Translations under genes and position numbers: made by a program
Part shown: positions 7,164 through 15,574 of the stretch, one piece after another
Layout of the letters: each line of letters begins with the position of its first letter
Numbering within the stretch: the stretch's first letter is position 1
Assembly (NCBI GenBank): GCA_031283665.1
Contig: JAITBJ010000048.1
Coordinates: forward strand, 1-32,151
DNA from: Candidatus Opitulatrix cubana
GTDB lineage: Bacteria; Actinomycetota; Actinomycetes; Actinomycetales; Bifidobacteriaceae
Direction of reading: 5' to 3'
DNA length: 32,151 nt
Notes under the pieces: model-generated
Database searches by the model: none
What the model was told of the DNA's origin: nothing
The model's input: only the letters and a program-made list of their open reading frames with translations

Positions 7164-8978
7164 ATGTTTAAAGGTTCAGCGTTCAAGGTTTTATTAACCT
7201 CATTTTTGATTATAACATTAACAGGTTTTGGTATTATTGTAAATAATACTGTATCAAACAGTATTGCATCTACATATAGTGCCGAATCTATACATAGTGC
7301 TGAGTTTACAGCAAATGTTGTAAAAGTGGCACGAGTCGACAATTTAGTAGGTTATTCAACAGGTGGCATAACCTGGGAATATAGTAATGCAAAAAATGCA
7401 GAACATGAAAATACACTACTTGAATATAGGGTTTTGAAAAATGATAAATGGAGCAACTGGGAAAGTGTGGAAGAAGAAAAATCTTTATCAGGTAAAAAAG
7501 GTGCTAGTGAGTTTATTGTATTTGGAAATGTAAAGTCTATAGAAGCACGAATTGGATCAGAGTCAGAAATAAAAGATTTTAAAATAAATGCAACTAATGC
7601 AGATGAGCCAAGTGCTCTTGCTACTGATAGGCTAACAAATGGAGCCAGCGCAAATGGAGACAGCGCAAATGGAGAAAGCACAGAAGATGCTGAAGCAAGC
7701 AGCTCTAATAGTTTGCGTTCAGCACCGCTCACAAGCAGCACATCTCAAACTGTGAAAGCAGGCGCTAGAGAGCCAGCAATTTGTGATAGAGCTTGCTGGG
7801 GCGCTAATGAAAGCTGGATGAGGTGGAATCCTCAGATTATAGAGTATAGGGGTGCTGTAATACATCACACTGCAGGGAGCAACGATTATACAAAAAGCGA
7901 ATCAGCAGGAATAGTCAGGTCTATATATTCTTATCATGCAAACAATCTTGGTTGGGGAGATATAGGATACAATTTTTTAGTAGATAAATATGGTCAAATT
8001 TTTGAGGGCAGATGGTTAAGCAGATATCATCAAGTTCAAGGAGCACATGCTTATGGTGCTAATGAATACACTTTTGGAGTTTCAGCATTAGGAAACTATG
8101 AAACAGCCCAGCCCACTGCCGCTTTATTAGATGCTTTTGCATCTATTATTAGCTGGAAGTTTAGCGTTTATGATATAGACCCTAGAGGTTATGCAAATAT
8201 AGGAACAGAGTCTCAAGGTGTGAAATGGCTACCAACTATTTTAGGTCATAGAGATGTGGGTGCTACAGCTTGCCCTGGAAAAAACTTGTATGCTAAATTG
8301 ACTGATCTAAAGCTGCTTATTCAATCAGATTATGGAGTAGGGGGTGCTATAGGCAATAAATGGATGGCATTAGGAGCTGCAGGCGGGAGAATGGGATTTC
8401 CAACTTCTGAAGAGATTCCTGATGGTAATGGTCAAGCACAAACTTTCCAAGGCGGAAATATATATTGGAAAAAATCAACAGGTGATACACATCCTACATG
8501 GGGAGCAATTAAATCAAAATACAATTCCATGACTGCTAGATATGGTGTTTTAGGCTATCCAACTAGCGATGAACTGAATTTGGCAAAAGGTGCAGCACAA
8601 ACTTTTGATGGCGGAAACATTTACTGGAATAAATCTACAAAAAAAACGTTTTCAGTAATAGGGCTTATAAAAAAAGCGTATAGCGCTAAAAACGGTGCAA
8701 GCGGACCTGCTGGATTTCCTAAATCTGATGAGATGGCGGGCTCTAAAGGACTGGGTCAAATTTTTGATAATGGAAAAATCTTTTTGCAAGACGGGAGTTC
8801 AAAAGCATATTGGGCGCATGATGCGATAGGAAACTTATATGATGCATTAGGCTCTCGAGGAGGAAAACTTGGTTATCCAATCACTGATGAAATAAAAACA
8901 TCATCATACACTTATCAAAAATTTGAGAATGGTGAAATCAGATGGACGCAGGCTCGCGACGCATGGGTAGTTTATTAG
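7164..8978 (+). CDS. Secreted N-acetylmuramoyl-L-alanine amidase (PGRP type) with LGFP repeats
   Basis: This 604-aa exported protein probably cleaves or remodels peptidoglycan, or is anchored in the wall. It starts with a basic end and a hydrophobic signal (about 8-28, VLLTSFLIITLTGFGIIV). A Ser/Ala/Gly-rich linker follows (about 150-205) with the small repeat NGASANGDSANGES. The Amidase_2/PGRP domain (about 225-380) keeps zinc ligands in VIHHTAG and GHRDVGATACPG and the IGYNF stretch, so it looks catalytic. The C-terminus carries four LGFP repeats (GRMGFPTSEE, GVLGYPTSDE, GPAGFPKSDE, GKLGYPITDE), a cell-wall-binding module best known in Corynebacteriales and other actinobacteria. AGAGG precedes the ATG. 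The gene follows adhE by 34 nt. Confidence 0.93.
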   Translation: MFKGSAFKVLLTSFLIITLTGFGIIVNNTVSNSIASTYSAESIHSAEFTANVVKVARVDNLVGYSTGGITWEYSNAKNAEHENTLLEYRVLKNDKWSNWESVEEEKSLSGKKGASEFIVFGNVKSIEARIGSESEIKDFKINATNADEPSALATDRLTNGASANGDSANGESTEDAEASSSNSLRSAPLTSSTSQTVKAGAREPAICDRACWGANESWMRWNPQIIEYRGAVIHHTAGSNDYTKSESAGIVRSIYSYHANNLGWGDIGYNFLVDKYGQIFEGRWLSRYHQVQGAHAYGANEYTFGVSALGNYETAQPTAALLDAFASIISWKFSVYDIDPRGYANIGTESQGVKWLPTILGHRDVGATACPGKNLYAKLTDLKLLIQSDYGVGGAIGNKWMALGAAGGRMGFPTSEEIPDGNGQAQTFQGGNIYWKKSTGDTHPTWGAIKSKYNSMTARYGVLGYPTSDELNLAKGAAQTFDGGNIYWNKSTKKTFSVIGLIKKAYSAKNGASGPAGFPKSDEMAGSKGLGQIFDNGKIFLQDGSSKAYWAHDAIGNLYDALGSRGGKLGYPITDEIKTSSYTYQKFENGEIRWTQARDAWVVY

Positions 8979-9047
8979 CATGGCCTGTTTATTAGTATGG
9001 CTTGTTTATTAGTGTGAGTTGTTTATTTGATAGAAACTGTTTATTAG
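8962..9047 (+). repeat. Five-unit 17/18-bp degenerate tandem array starting at the amidase stop codon
   Basis: Units ending in GTTTATTAG occur at 8962-8978 (coding, with the stop), 8979-8995, 8996-9012, 9013-9029 (GTTTATTTG) and 9030-9047. The period is 17 bp, then 18 for the last. Units 1 and 2 share 14 of 17 bases. The array fills most of the 95-bp spacer before the PTS gene. Confidence 0.85.
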
Positions 9048-9073
9048 GTTTGACTAATTGAAAAAGGAGAAAA

Positions 9074-10963
9074 ATGGCTACAGATTATGCTAGTATAGGC
9101 GACAAAATATATGAAAAAATTGGTGGAATATCAAATGTAAAAAAAGTCTATTATTGTATGACTCGTGTGAGAGTTCAGCTTCACAATTTAGATAAAGTAG
9201 ATGATAATGCAATTAAAGCAGTTGATGGCGTTTTGGGATTAGTTAGAGATGCTGACACTATTCAAGTGATTGTGGGACCAGGCAAATCGGTCAAAATAGC
9301 AGAAGCAATGGCTAAAAAAGCTGGCGTGAAAACAGGAGAGGAAATCAAGCAGAGTGGTCTAAATAACCCTGATGAACTTGATGTGAAAAGCCTTGCTGCT
9401 AAAACAAAAGCAGATATAAAGTCTAAACAGAAGCAAAGTAAAGCAAAAGCAGCTTTGAAAATTATTTCAGCTGTGTTTATACCCCTGATACCAGGAATGG
9501 TTGGTGCTGGTTTAATAGCTGGTATAGGTTCTGTACTGTCTAATATGATTACAGGGCATCAGATATCTGGCGAGCCATGGATGACTATTGTGATGCTTAC
9601 TTCTCTTGTACAAAAGTCATTTTTTGCATATTTAGTTATTTTTTGTGGAATAAATGCTGCAAAAGAGTTTGGCGGCACACCTGTGATAGGTGGAATTGTA
9701 GGCTCTTTAACACTTTTGACGGGATTATCAGGCGACAATGCGATCACAAATATATTTGATGGTAAGCCTTTGCAAGCTGGGTATGGTGGGATTATCGCTG
9801 TGCTTGTTGCTGTTTGGCTATCTAGCCTTTTAGAGAAGTTTTGCAGAAAATGGGTGCCTGATGCAGTTGATATAATTATCACTCCTACAATAGTTTTATT
9901 AGTTATGACAGGCGTGCAAATCTTACTTATTATGCCCCTTGCTGGCACAGTTTCTTATTGGCTAGTTTTTGTTATTAATTGGGTACTCAATGTTGGCGGT
10001 GCGTTTTCTGGTTTTGTGCTTGGTGCTACTTTTTTGCCTATGGTGATGCTTGGACTTCATCAAATTTTGACTCCTATTCATTTAGAAATGATAAGCTCTT
10101 TAGGTTTCACACCTCTTCTTCCTGTTCTTGCAATGGCTGGTGCAGGACAAGTGGGCGCTGCATTTGGTTTGATTATTAGATGCAAAAAGAATAAAGAACT
10201 TATGAATCTGATTAAAGGAGCTTTGCCTGTTGGCATTTTGGGAATTGGAGAGCCTCTTATTTATGGTGTGACCTTGCCACTTGGAAGACCTTTTATCACA
10301 GCGTGCTTAGGAGGAGGTATAGGGGGTGCTGTGATAGGCGGTATGCCAGGTATGATAGGGTCTACAGCAATTGGTCCATCAGGTGTGGCTCTAATTCCGC
10401 TTATTGCTGACGGAAGATGGCTTGGATATATTGCAGGGCTTTTATCAGCATATTTAGGTGGTATGCTTCTAACAGCGTTTTTCGGGATTCCAAAAGATAT
10501 TAAAGGTGTGAAAACTAGTGAGACTATATATTCTGTAGCAGATGGTGAAGTAGTAGATTTGCAAAATGTGCCAGATAAAACCTTTTCAGAAAAGATAATG
10601 GGTGAGGGTGTGGCTGTGAAGCTAAATGACCGAAAAATAGTGGCTCCAGCCGATGGGGTAATCACTTCATTTTTAGACTCTTATCATGCTTTTACTTTGA
10701 CCACCGATAAAGGCATTAATATATTGGTTCATATAGGCATTGATACTGTGAAATTAGCAGGCGAGGGATTTAAGCCGTTTGTAAAGCAGGGAGATAAGGT
10801 GAAAAAAGGTCAAACTGTTTTAGAAGTTAATTTAGATTTTTTGCGTGAAAAAGGTTTTGATACTATAACGCCTATAATACTTTTAGATTTAGAAAAAGAT
10901 GTGAAAGTAAAAGAGCATTTAGGTGATGCTAAAGCTGGAAAAACACCAGTTATAAATATATAG
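9074..10963 (+). CDS. PTS permease EIIBCA, glucose/sucrose/beta-glucoside superfamily
   Basis: This 629-aa enzyme II imports and phosphorylates a sugar using phosphate from HPr. EIIB is N-terminal (about 5-85) with the phosphorylated cysteine in YYCMTRVR (Cys28). EIIC (about 125-475) has many membrane helices and the signature LGIGEPLIYGVTLPLGRPF. EIIA (about 485-629) is C-terminal, with YHAFTLTTDKG and the active histidine in LVHIGIDTVKLAGEGF (His553). All three phospho-sites look intact. Only general PTS proteins (EI, HPr) would be needed in addition. The EIIC resembles those of sucrose, beta-glucoside or MurNAc transporters, but the substrate cannot be read from sequence. MurNAc would fit the upstream amidase; this is a guess. 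GGAGA precedes the ATG. Confidence 0.9.
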   Translation: MATDYASIGDKIYEKIGGISNVKKVYYCMTRVRVQLHNLDKVDDNAIKAVDGVLGLVRDADTIQVIVGPGKSVKIAEAMAKKAGVKTGEEIKQSGLNNPDELDVKSLAAKTKADIKSKQKQSKAKAALKIISAVFIPLIPGMVGAGLIAGIGSVLSNMITGHQISGEPWMTIVMLTSLVQKSFFAYLVIFCGINAAKEFGGTPVIGGIVGSLTLLTGLSGDNAITNIFDGKPLQAGYGGIIAVLVAVWLSSLLEKFCRKWVPDAVDIIITPTIVLLVMTGVQILLIMPLAGTVSYWLVFVINWVLNVGGAFSGFVLGATFLPMVMLGLHQILTPIHLEMISSLGFTPLLPVLAMAGAGQVGAAFGLIIRCKKNKELMNLIKGALPVGILGIGEPLIYGVTLPLGRPFITACLGGGIGGAVIGGMPGMIGSTAIGPSGVALIPLIADGRWLGYIAGLLSAYLGGMLLTAFFGIPKDIKGVKTSETIYSVADGEVVDLQNVPDKTFSEKIMGEGVAVKLNDRKIVAPADGVITSFLDSYHAFTLTTDKGINILVHIGIDTVKLAGEGFKPFVKQGDKVKKGQTVLEVNLDFLREKGFDTITPIILLDLEKDVKVKEHLGDAKAGKTPVINI

Positions 10964-11030
10964 TTTTTTTATTTTTTTAATAAGTATAACAGGATTGTTA
11001 TTTTTCTGTGATTAGTTATTTTTTCAAAAA

Positions 11031-11039
11031 TGCTATGAT
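11031..11039 (+). promoter_or_regulatory. Extended -10 promoter of the sigma factor gene
   Basis: TGCTATGAT (TGn-TATGAT, box 11034-11039) lies 12 nt before the ATG at 11052. A start site about 7 nt downstream of the box would leave a leader of only 5-6 nt, and no ribosome-binding site is present. Confidence 0.5.
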
Positions 11040-11051
11040 AGAATTATATAT

Positions 11052-12263
11052 ATGGCAAGTGCTGACGATTTTGAAGCAGAAGATTTAGAGAATATAGAAT
11101 CTGATGATATTTCTAAACTCATTGAAGAAGATTTAGAAAAAAACATATTTACACCTCTTGATGATGCAGATGCTGATGATATTATTTTAAAAAATGTAAA
11201 AAAGGAAATTGCTACTGATATAGACGAAATTCCTGATTCACAAGAGGAAGAATCTATAGATATAGAAGATGATACACTTTTGCCTGATTTTGATGAAGCG
11301 GCACAGCAAAAATCTGATGCCGAAGAGGCGCGTAATAAAGTTTTAGCTACAGGCACGCGCTCTGACCCTGTTAGAGATTATCTGAAGCAGATTGGTCGTG
11401 TTTCTCTTTTGACTGCTGAAGAAGAGATTGACCTGTCAAAGAGAATTGAAGCTGGTTTATATGCAAAACATCTTATAGAGGAAGAAAAGAAAAAGTATTC
11501 CCCTGCAAAGATGAGAAATATGCGATGGTTAATTAAAGATGGTGTGAGAGCAAAAAATCATTTGCTTGAGGCTAATTTGCGATTAGTGGTTTCACTTGCA
11601 AAGCGCTATACAGGTAGAGGTATGCTTTTTCTGGATTTGATTCAAGAGGGCAATCTTGGATTGATTCGTGCTGTGGAAAAGTTTGATTATGAAAAAGGTT
11701 TCAAGTTTTCTACTTATGCTACATGGTGGATTCGTCAGGCAATTACTCGGTCTATGGCTGATCAGTCAAGAACTATTAGAATACCAGTTCATATGGTGGA
11801 AATTATTAATAAATTATCAAAGCATACTCGTGAACTGACTCAAACTCTTTCAAGAGAGCCAACTGTAAAAGAATTAGCAAAAGTAATGGGCATTACGCCA
11901 TCAAGAGTGACAGAGATTCAAAAATATGGAAGAGAGCCTATTTCACTTCATACGCCTTTAGGAGATGAGGGCGATAATGAAATAGGAGATATTATTGAAG
12001 ATATTGAGGCAATAGCGCAAGAAGATGTGGTTTCTTTTAAACAGAAGCAAAGAATAGTTTCTAATCTTTTAATTAAATTAGACGAAAAAGAGGCAGCAGT
12101 GTTAGCTATGCGATATGGTTTGCAAGATGGGCATATTAGATCATTGGATGAAATTGGAAGAATTTTTGGACTCTCTAAAGAAAGAATTCGTCAGATAGAA
12201 AGCAAAAGTGTTGCAAAGCTTTCCCATCCCTCAAACTCACAAGATTTAGTAGATATATTATAG
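11052..12263 (+). CDS. rpoD: Principal RNA polymerase sigma factor (sigma-70, HrdB/SigA type)
   Basis: The primary sigma factor directs RNA polymerase to housekeeping promoters. The 403-aa protein has a very acidic N-terminus (1-100). Region 1.2 follows ([20 protein letters not shown], about 112-131). Region 2 has [29 protein letters not shown] and [17 protein letters not shown] (-10 recognition). Region 3 follows, then region 4 with the helix-turn-helix [20 protein letters not shown]. The wording of region 1.2 is typical of actinobacterial HrdB/SigA. No region is missing. The start is leaderless or nearly so. The stop lies 3 nt before the kinase gene, an unusual direct coupling. Confidence 0.96.
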   Translation: MASADDFEAEDLENIESDDISKLIEEDLEKNIFTPLDDADADDIILKNVKKEIATDIDEIPDSQEEESIDIEDDTLLPDFDEAAQQKSDAEEARNKVLATGTRSDPVRDYLKQIGRVSLLTAEEEIDLSKRIEAGLYAKHLIEEEKKKYSPAKMRNMRWLIKDGVRAKNHLLEANLRLVVSLAKRYTGRGMLFLDLIQEGNLGLIRAVEKFDYEKGFKFSTYATWWIRQAITRSMADQSRTIRIPVHMVEIINKLSKHTRELTQTLSREPTVKELAKVMGITPSRVTEIQKYGREPISLHTPLGDEGDNEIGDIIEDIEAIAQEDVVSFKQKQRIVSNLLIKLDEKEAAVLAMRYGLQDGHIRSLDEIGRIFGLSKERIRQIESKSVAKLSHPSNSQDLVDIL

Positions 12264-12266
12264 ACA

Positions 12267-14132
12267 ATGTCTTCAAACGCAGAAGTCTTTCAAAAAGTTT
12301 TAGACAATCGTTATAAAATAATTGAAAAAATCGCTACAGGCGGTATGGCTGCTGTCTATAGAGCTCATGATCAAAAGTTAGAGCGAGATGTAGCGGTAAA
12401 AATACTACATAAGCATCTGCTAACAGATGAAAGCGGAAAAAACTTTGAGCAGCGTTTTATAAAAGAGGCTAAAGCTGCTGCTTCTCTTATACATCCAAAT
12501 ATAGTGGGCGTTTATGATCAAGGGTCTGATGGCGATGATATTTATTTAGTTATGGAGCTTGTAAAGGGCAGGACGCTTAGAAATCTGCTAAATGAAAAAG
12601 GTAAATTAGATGTGAAAACATCTTTTGCAATTGTAAAAAGCGTTTTAGAAGGTTTGCAAGCGGCACATAAAAAGAATATGGTTCACCGAGATATAAAGCC
12701 TGAAAATGTGATTATTCAAGATAATGGGGTAGTCAAGTTAACTGATTTTGGACTTGCTAGAGTTATGAGTGATTCACATTCTACAGCCACTAACACTGCT
12801 CTTGGCACTGTAGCATATATGTCTCCTGAATTAGTGGAGGCGGGTCAAAGTGTGCTAGCATCTGATATTTATTCTGTAGGAATTATGCTTTTTGAAATGC
12901 TAATTGGCAAAACGCCGTATCAAGAGAGCACACCTTTGCAAATAGCTTTAGATCACGTGAAAAAGTCTGTTCCAAGATTGTTAGATTTAGACTCTTCAAT
13001 TCCTGCACCTGTTAGCGGGCTTGTGGAAGTATTTACTATTAAGGATTGCGAGAATAGGCCTCCGGATGCTCATACAGCTTTGGAGCTTCTTGATAAAGCG
13101 GTAGATGCTATGAACAGCATTCCTGAGATGGACTCTACACAAGTTCTAGATTTAGATCCTACAAAAACAATTATGATGTCATTAGGGGACATGAAAACAA
13201 AAGGAACTAAAAAGAGTAAGGACAAAAAAAGAGCCAGCAAAAAACAAAAAAAGTTTTATATTGTATTAGCTTGTATTCTGGCATTAGCATTAGCGGTTGG
13301 CTCTTTTTTTGTGTGGAATTATTTAGGCCCTGGTGCATATAAAACTATTCCAGGTGATCTTATTGGAAAAACCTATGATGAAGCCAGTTTAGAGTTGCAA
13401 GCGCTTGGAATAAAAGTAGATAGAGCAGAGGATTATTCTGACAAAATTGAAGTTGGAAAGATTATGCAAGTGAAACCTGACGAAAATACTAGTATTAGAT
13501 TCAGAGATGAGACTGCTATTTTAACAGTGTCAAAAGGTATAAAATATATTGATTTTCCGCAAACAGTAAAAGATAAAAAAACATCTGATTTAGTAAGTGA
13601 GTTAACTAGTTTAGGATTTACGAATATAGTTGTTGAAAATGATTATTCTGTGAAAGTGAAAAAAGATTTTTTGATAAAATCATCTGTAAAAGATGGTACG
13701 CGGCTTAGGTGGGATGCAAAAATAGTTTTAACAAATTCAAAAGGTCCAAAGCCTATAACATATCCTGATGTTATAGGTCAAAATGTGGCAACAGCTAAGG
13801 CGGCCCTGCAAGCGATGGGCGTTACGGTAAAAATAAAAACTCAATTTTCAGATACTGTAGAAACGGATTTGGTTATATCGCAAAATCCAGCTGGTGCTGC
13901 TAAAGGGTTTGAGGGTGAAACTATTACTTTAATTGTGTCAGCAGGTCCGCCTATAACTACAGTGCCAAATGTTGTTGGACTATCAGTAAAAGATGCCCAT
14001 AACAAATTGAGTGCTGCAAATTTGAAGTGGTCGGATTCAGGCAGTGCTGTTTTAGGGCTTATTCAAAAGCAAAGCATTTCTGCCGGTAAACAAATCGCAG
14101 TCAATACTGTTATAATACTCACTATTGTGTAG
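12267..14132 (+). CDS. pknB: Transmembrane Ser/Thr protein kinase with four PASTA repeats
   Basis: Kinases of this type sense muropeptides or lipid II through external PASTA repeats and phosphorylate cell-wall and division proteins. The 621-aa protein has a complete kinase domain (about 15-280): glycine loop ATGGMAAVY, Lys in DVAVKIL, catalytic loop [14 protein letters not shown], and GTVAYMSPE after a Thr-rich activation loop. A Lys-rich juxtamembrane stretch and one membrane helix (about 330-352) follow, then four PASTA units to the C-terminus. In most actinobacteria pknB sits with pbpA, rodA and pstP; here it follows rpoD by 3 nt. No ribosome-binding site is seen. TATTAT at the end of rpoD lies 5 nt before the ATG and may drive a leaderless mRNA. 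The symbol denotes type; it could be a PknL-like paralogue. Confidence 0.93.
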   Translation: MSSNAEVFQKVLDNRYKIIEKIATGGMAAVYRAHDQKLERDVAVKILHKHLLTDESGKNFEQRFIKEAKAAASLIHPNIVGVYDQGSDGDDIYLVMELVKGRTLRNLLNEKGKLDVKTSFAIVKSVLEGLQAAHKKNMVHRDIKPENVIIQDNGVVKLTDFGLARVMSDSHSTATNTALGTVAYMSPELVEAGQSVLASDIYSVGIMLFEMLIGKTPYQESTPLQIALDHVKKSVPRLLDLDSSIPAPVSGLVEVFTIKDCENRPPDAHTALELLDKAVDAMNSIPEMDSTQVLDLDPTKTIMMSLGDMKTKGTKKSKDKKRASKKQKKFYIVLACILALALAVGSFFVWNYLGPGAYKTIPGDLIGKTYDEASLELQALGIKVDRAEDYSDKIEVGKIMQVKPDENTSIRFRDETAILTVSKGIKYIDFPQTVKDKKTSDLVSELTSLGFTNIVVENDYSVKVKKDFLIKSSVKDGTRLRWDAKIVLTNSKGPKPITYPDVIGQNVATAKAALQAMGVTVKIKTQFSDTVETDLVISQNPAGAAKGFEGETITLIVSAGPPITTVPNVVGLSVKDAHNKLSAANLKWSDSGSAVLGLIQKQSISAGKQIAVNTVIILTIV

Positions 14133-14158
14133 TTAAATTACTATTGTGTAGATAAATT
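14121..14158 (+). repeat. 19-bp tandem duplication over the kinase stop codon
   Basis: ACTATTGTGTAGTTAAATT (14121-14139) contains the stop and is followed directly by ACTATTGTGTAGATAAATT (14140-14158), 18 of 19 bases identical. This is the clearest of the five stop-codon duplications. Confidence 0.9.
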
Positions 14159-14200
14159 ATTGGCTAATTTAAATGGGTTTGCATTTTTGTGATAGTTTAT

Positions 14201-14208
14201 GCTAGACT
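14201..14208 (+). promoter_or_regulatory. Candidate extended -10 of a leaderless transcript for the DUF4234 gene
   Basis: TGC-TAGACT (box 14203-14208, TG at 14200-14201) ends 6 nt before the ATG at 14215, so transcription would start at or next to the A of the ATG. No ribosome-binding site is present. Confidence 0.45.
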
Positions 14209-14214
14209 GCTATT

Positions 14215-14577
14215 ATGAAATATACTATATCAAACAGGTCGATAGCTTTATGGGTTGTTCTTTCAATTTTAACATGTGGTATATGTTATTTAGTTTGGAT
14301 AGCTATGATAAATAATGAGATTCAAGCTTTGAAAGGTACTAACGAGAGATCTGGTGCAGGAGTTGTGGTACTTGGTATTATTACTTGCCACATTTACACT
14401 CTTTATTGGCTTTATATAACAGGTGCAGATCTTCAAAAAATTGAAATAGATAATAATTTGCAATCAAGAGATGAGAGTGTTGCATATTTGCTATTAGGAT
14501 TGTTTGGTTTTGGTATAGTGTCATTAGCACTTATGCAGCGTAGATTAAATGAAATGGTAGATTTATATTCTGAATAA
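14215..14577 (+). CDS. DUF4234-like small membrane protein
   Basis: The 120-aa protein has three hydrophobic segments: about 9-30 (SIALWVVLSILTCGICYLVW), 44-66 and 86-106. The pattern of WVVLSILTCGICYLVW, then GVVVLGIITCHIYTLYWLY, resembles DUF4234 proteins, which occur widely in Gram-positive bacteria and have no assigned function. The gene is followed after 1 nt by a DUF2752 gene, a pairing that suggests a joint membrane role. The -10 box lies 6 nt from the ATG, so the mRNA is probably leaderless. Confidence 0.7.
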   Translation: MKYTISNRSIALWVVLSILTCGICYLVWIAMINNEIQALKGTNERSGAGVVVLGIITCHIYTLYWLYITGADLQKIEIDNNLQSRDESVAYLLLGLFGFGIVSLALMQRRLNEMVDLYSE

Positions 14578-14578
14578 G

Positions 14579-14980
14579 TTGCATACTTTTCAAGCGCATT
14601 TGAGGCATCACACTCATAAAGATTTTTTAGTTGTTATTTGTTTTTTAGTAGCGATTTTAACATTTGGATGGTATTGTCCGTTCTATTATATAACAGGAGT
14701 TCCGTGTCCAGGTTGCTTTGCTACAAGATCATTACTGTCTTTGTTTCAGTTTGATATTTCTAAAGCTTTTTACTATTCTGCAGTAATTCCTTTTTTGCCA
14801 CTTTTTGGTGCTGCAATGATAATTTTTTATATAAAAGATAATAAAAAAGCGTGTAGAATAGTTTTTTATATATTTGCAACTATTTTAGTAGGATATTGGA
14901 TTTATAGATTAATTTTTTGTTTTGGAACAGAGCCGTTTGTGTATAACTATAACAGTCTATTTATAATGATGTTTTTCTAA
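14579..14980 (+). CDS. DUF2752 family membrane protein
   Basis: The 133-aa protein shows the DUF2752 hallmark GVPCPGCFATRSLLSLFQFD (about 41-60): a Pro-Cys-Pro-Gly-Cys motif, then Thr-Arg and a helix that usually precedes membrane spans. Several further hydrophobic segments run to the C-terminus (67-85, 94-115). The role is unknown; the paired cysteines could bind metal or form a disulfide. The frame opens with TTG one base after the DUF4234 stop, so translation is probably coupled; the exact start is uncertain. The 3' end overlaps the convergent ogt by 24 bp. Confidence 0.75.
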   Translation: MHTFQAHLRHHTHKDFLVVICFLVAILTFGWYCPFYYITGVPCPGCFATRSLLSLFQFDISKAFYYSAVIPFLPLFGAAMIIFYIKDNKKACRIVFYIFATILVGYWIYRLIFCFGTEPFVYNYNSLFIMMFF

Positions 14981-15388
14981 TTCTAGTAAAGCAGTTTTTA
15001 TATTTAGTCCTCCAGCATAGCCAACTAGCTTTTTGTTTTGTCCTATAATGCGATGGCACGGAATAACGATAGGGATTTTGTTGCGATTGCATGCCATACC
15101 TACAGCTCGTGCTGCATTAGGTTTGCCAATAGCAATGGCTAAATCTTTATAGCTAGCAGTTTTTCCATAGGGGATTTTTTCCATTTGCTCCCAAACAGAT
15201 TTTTGAAAATCAGTTCCTTCTATTTTGAGCGGTAAACTAAATTTTTTTCGTTTGCCGTTGAAATACTCTTTTAATTGTTTATTTGCTTTTTTAATTAGTG
15301 GGGTAGAGGCTTGCTTTTTATGGGATTTATTACTGTTTTCAAAAAGAATTTCTGAAATAAATCCTTCTTCTTCAATGATGTATAGCAT
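14957..15388 (-). CDS. ogt: Methylated-DNA--protein-cysteine methyltransferase
   Basis: The protein removes alkyl groups from O6-alkylguanine in DNA in a suicide reaction. I place the start at the internal ATG (MLYIIEEEGF), giving 143 aa. The longer ORF-track start would translate 26 codons, mostly of tRNA-Arg. The DNA-binding part TDFQKSVWEQMEKIPYGKT and ASYKDLAIAIGKPNAARAVG are typical. The acceptor cysteine is in IPCHRIIG (Cys111), with the following GYAGGLNIKTALLELE. The N-terminal domain is short, as in many Ogt proteins. The gene starts 19 nt after tRNA-Arg with no ribosome-binding site and may share its transcript. Confidence 0.93.
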   Translation of the reverse strand: MLYIIEEEGFISEILFENSNKSHKKQASTPLIKKANKQLKEYFNGKRKKFSLPLKIEGTDFQKSVWEQMEKIPYGKTASYKDLAIAIGKPNAARAVGMACNRNKIPIVIPCHRIIGQNKKLVGYAGGLNIKTALLELEKHHYK

Positions 15389-15407
15389 TCCAATTTCATC
15401 TAGCACG

Positions 15408-15480
15408 CGCGCCTGACAGGAGTCGAACCTGCAACCTCCTGATCCGTAGTCAGACGCTCTATCCATTGAGCCACAGGCGC
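15408..15480 (-). tRNA. trnR: tRNA-Arg (ACG anticodon)
   Basis: Read on the minus strand, the acceptor GCGCCTG pairs with CAGGCGC. The D arm is GGCTCAATGGATAGAGC, the anticodon loop is CTACGGA (anticodon ACG, read as ICG after deamination), and the T arm contains GGTTCGACTCC. The discriminator is G and the CCA end is not encoded. The ORF track wrongly translates this gene as the first 20 or so residues of ogt. Confidence 0.95.
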
Positions 15481-15559
15481 ATCTATTTACAGTTTATCAT
15501 GATACAAAATAGTATTAAGATTACAATCATTGTGAATTGAAAATAGTTTTAGAGTTATA

Positions 15560-15568
15560 TGGTATAAT
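15560..15568 (+). promoter_or_regulatory. Extended -10 promoter of a leaderless transcript for the sugar symporter
   Basis: TGG-TATAAT (box 15563-15568) ends 6 nt before the ATG at 15575. TTGAAA at 15537-15542 is a possible -35, but the 20-bp spacer is long. No ribosome-binding site is present. Confidence 0.6.
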
Positions 15569-15574
15569 GAGATT

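Noticed and set aside
10964-11000. Terminator after the PTS gene
   Set aside because: There are T-runs but no stable hairpin before them.
15389-15466. N-terminal 26 residues of the ORF-track ogt frame (MDRASDYGSGG...)
   Set aside because: They are mostly translated tRNA-Arg sequence; the internal ATG at 15388 gives a normal Ogt.
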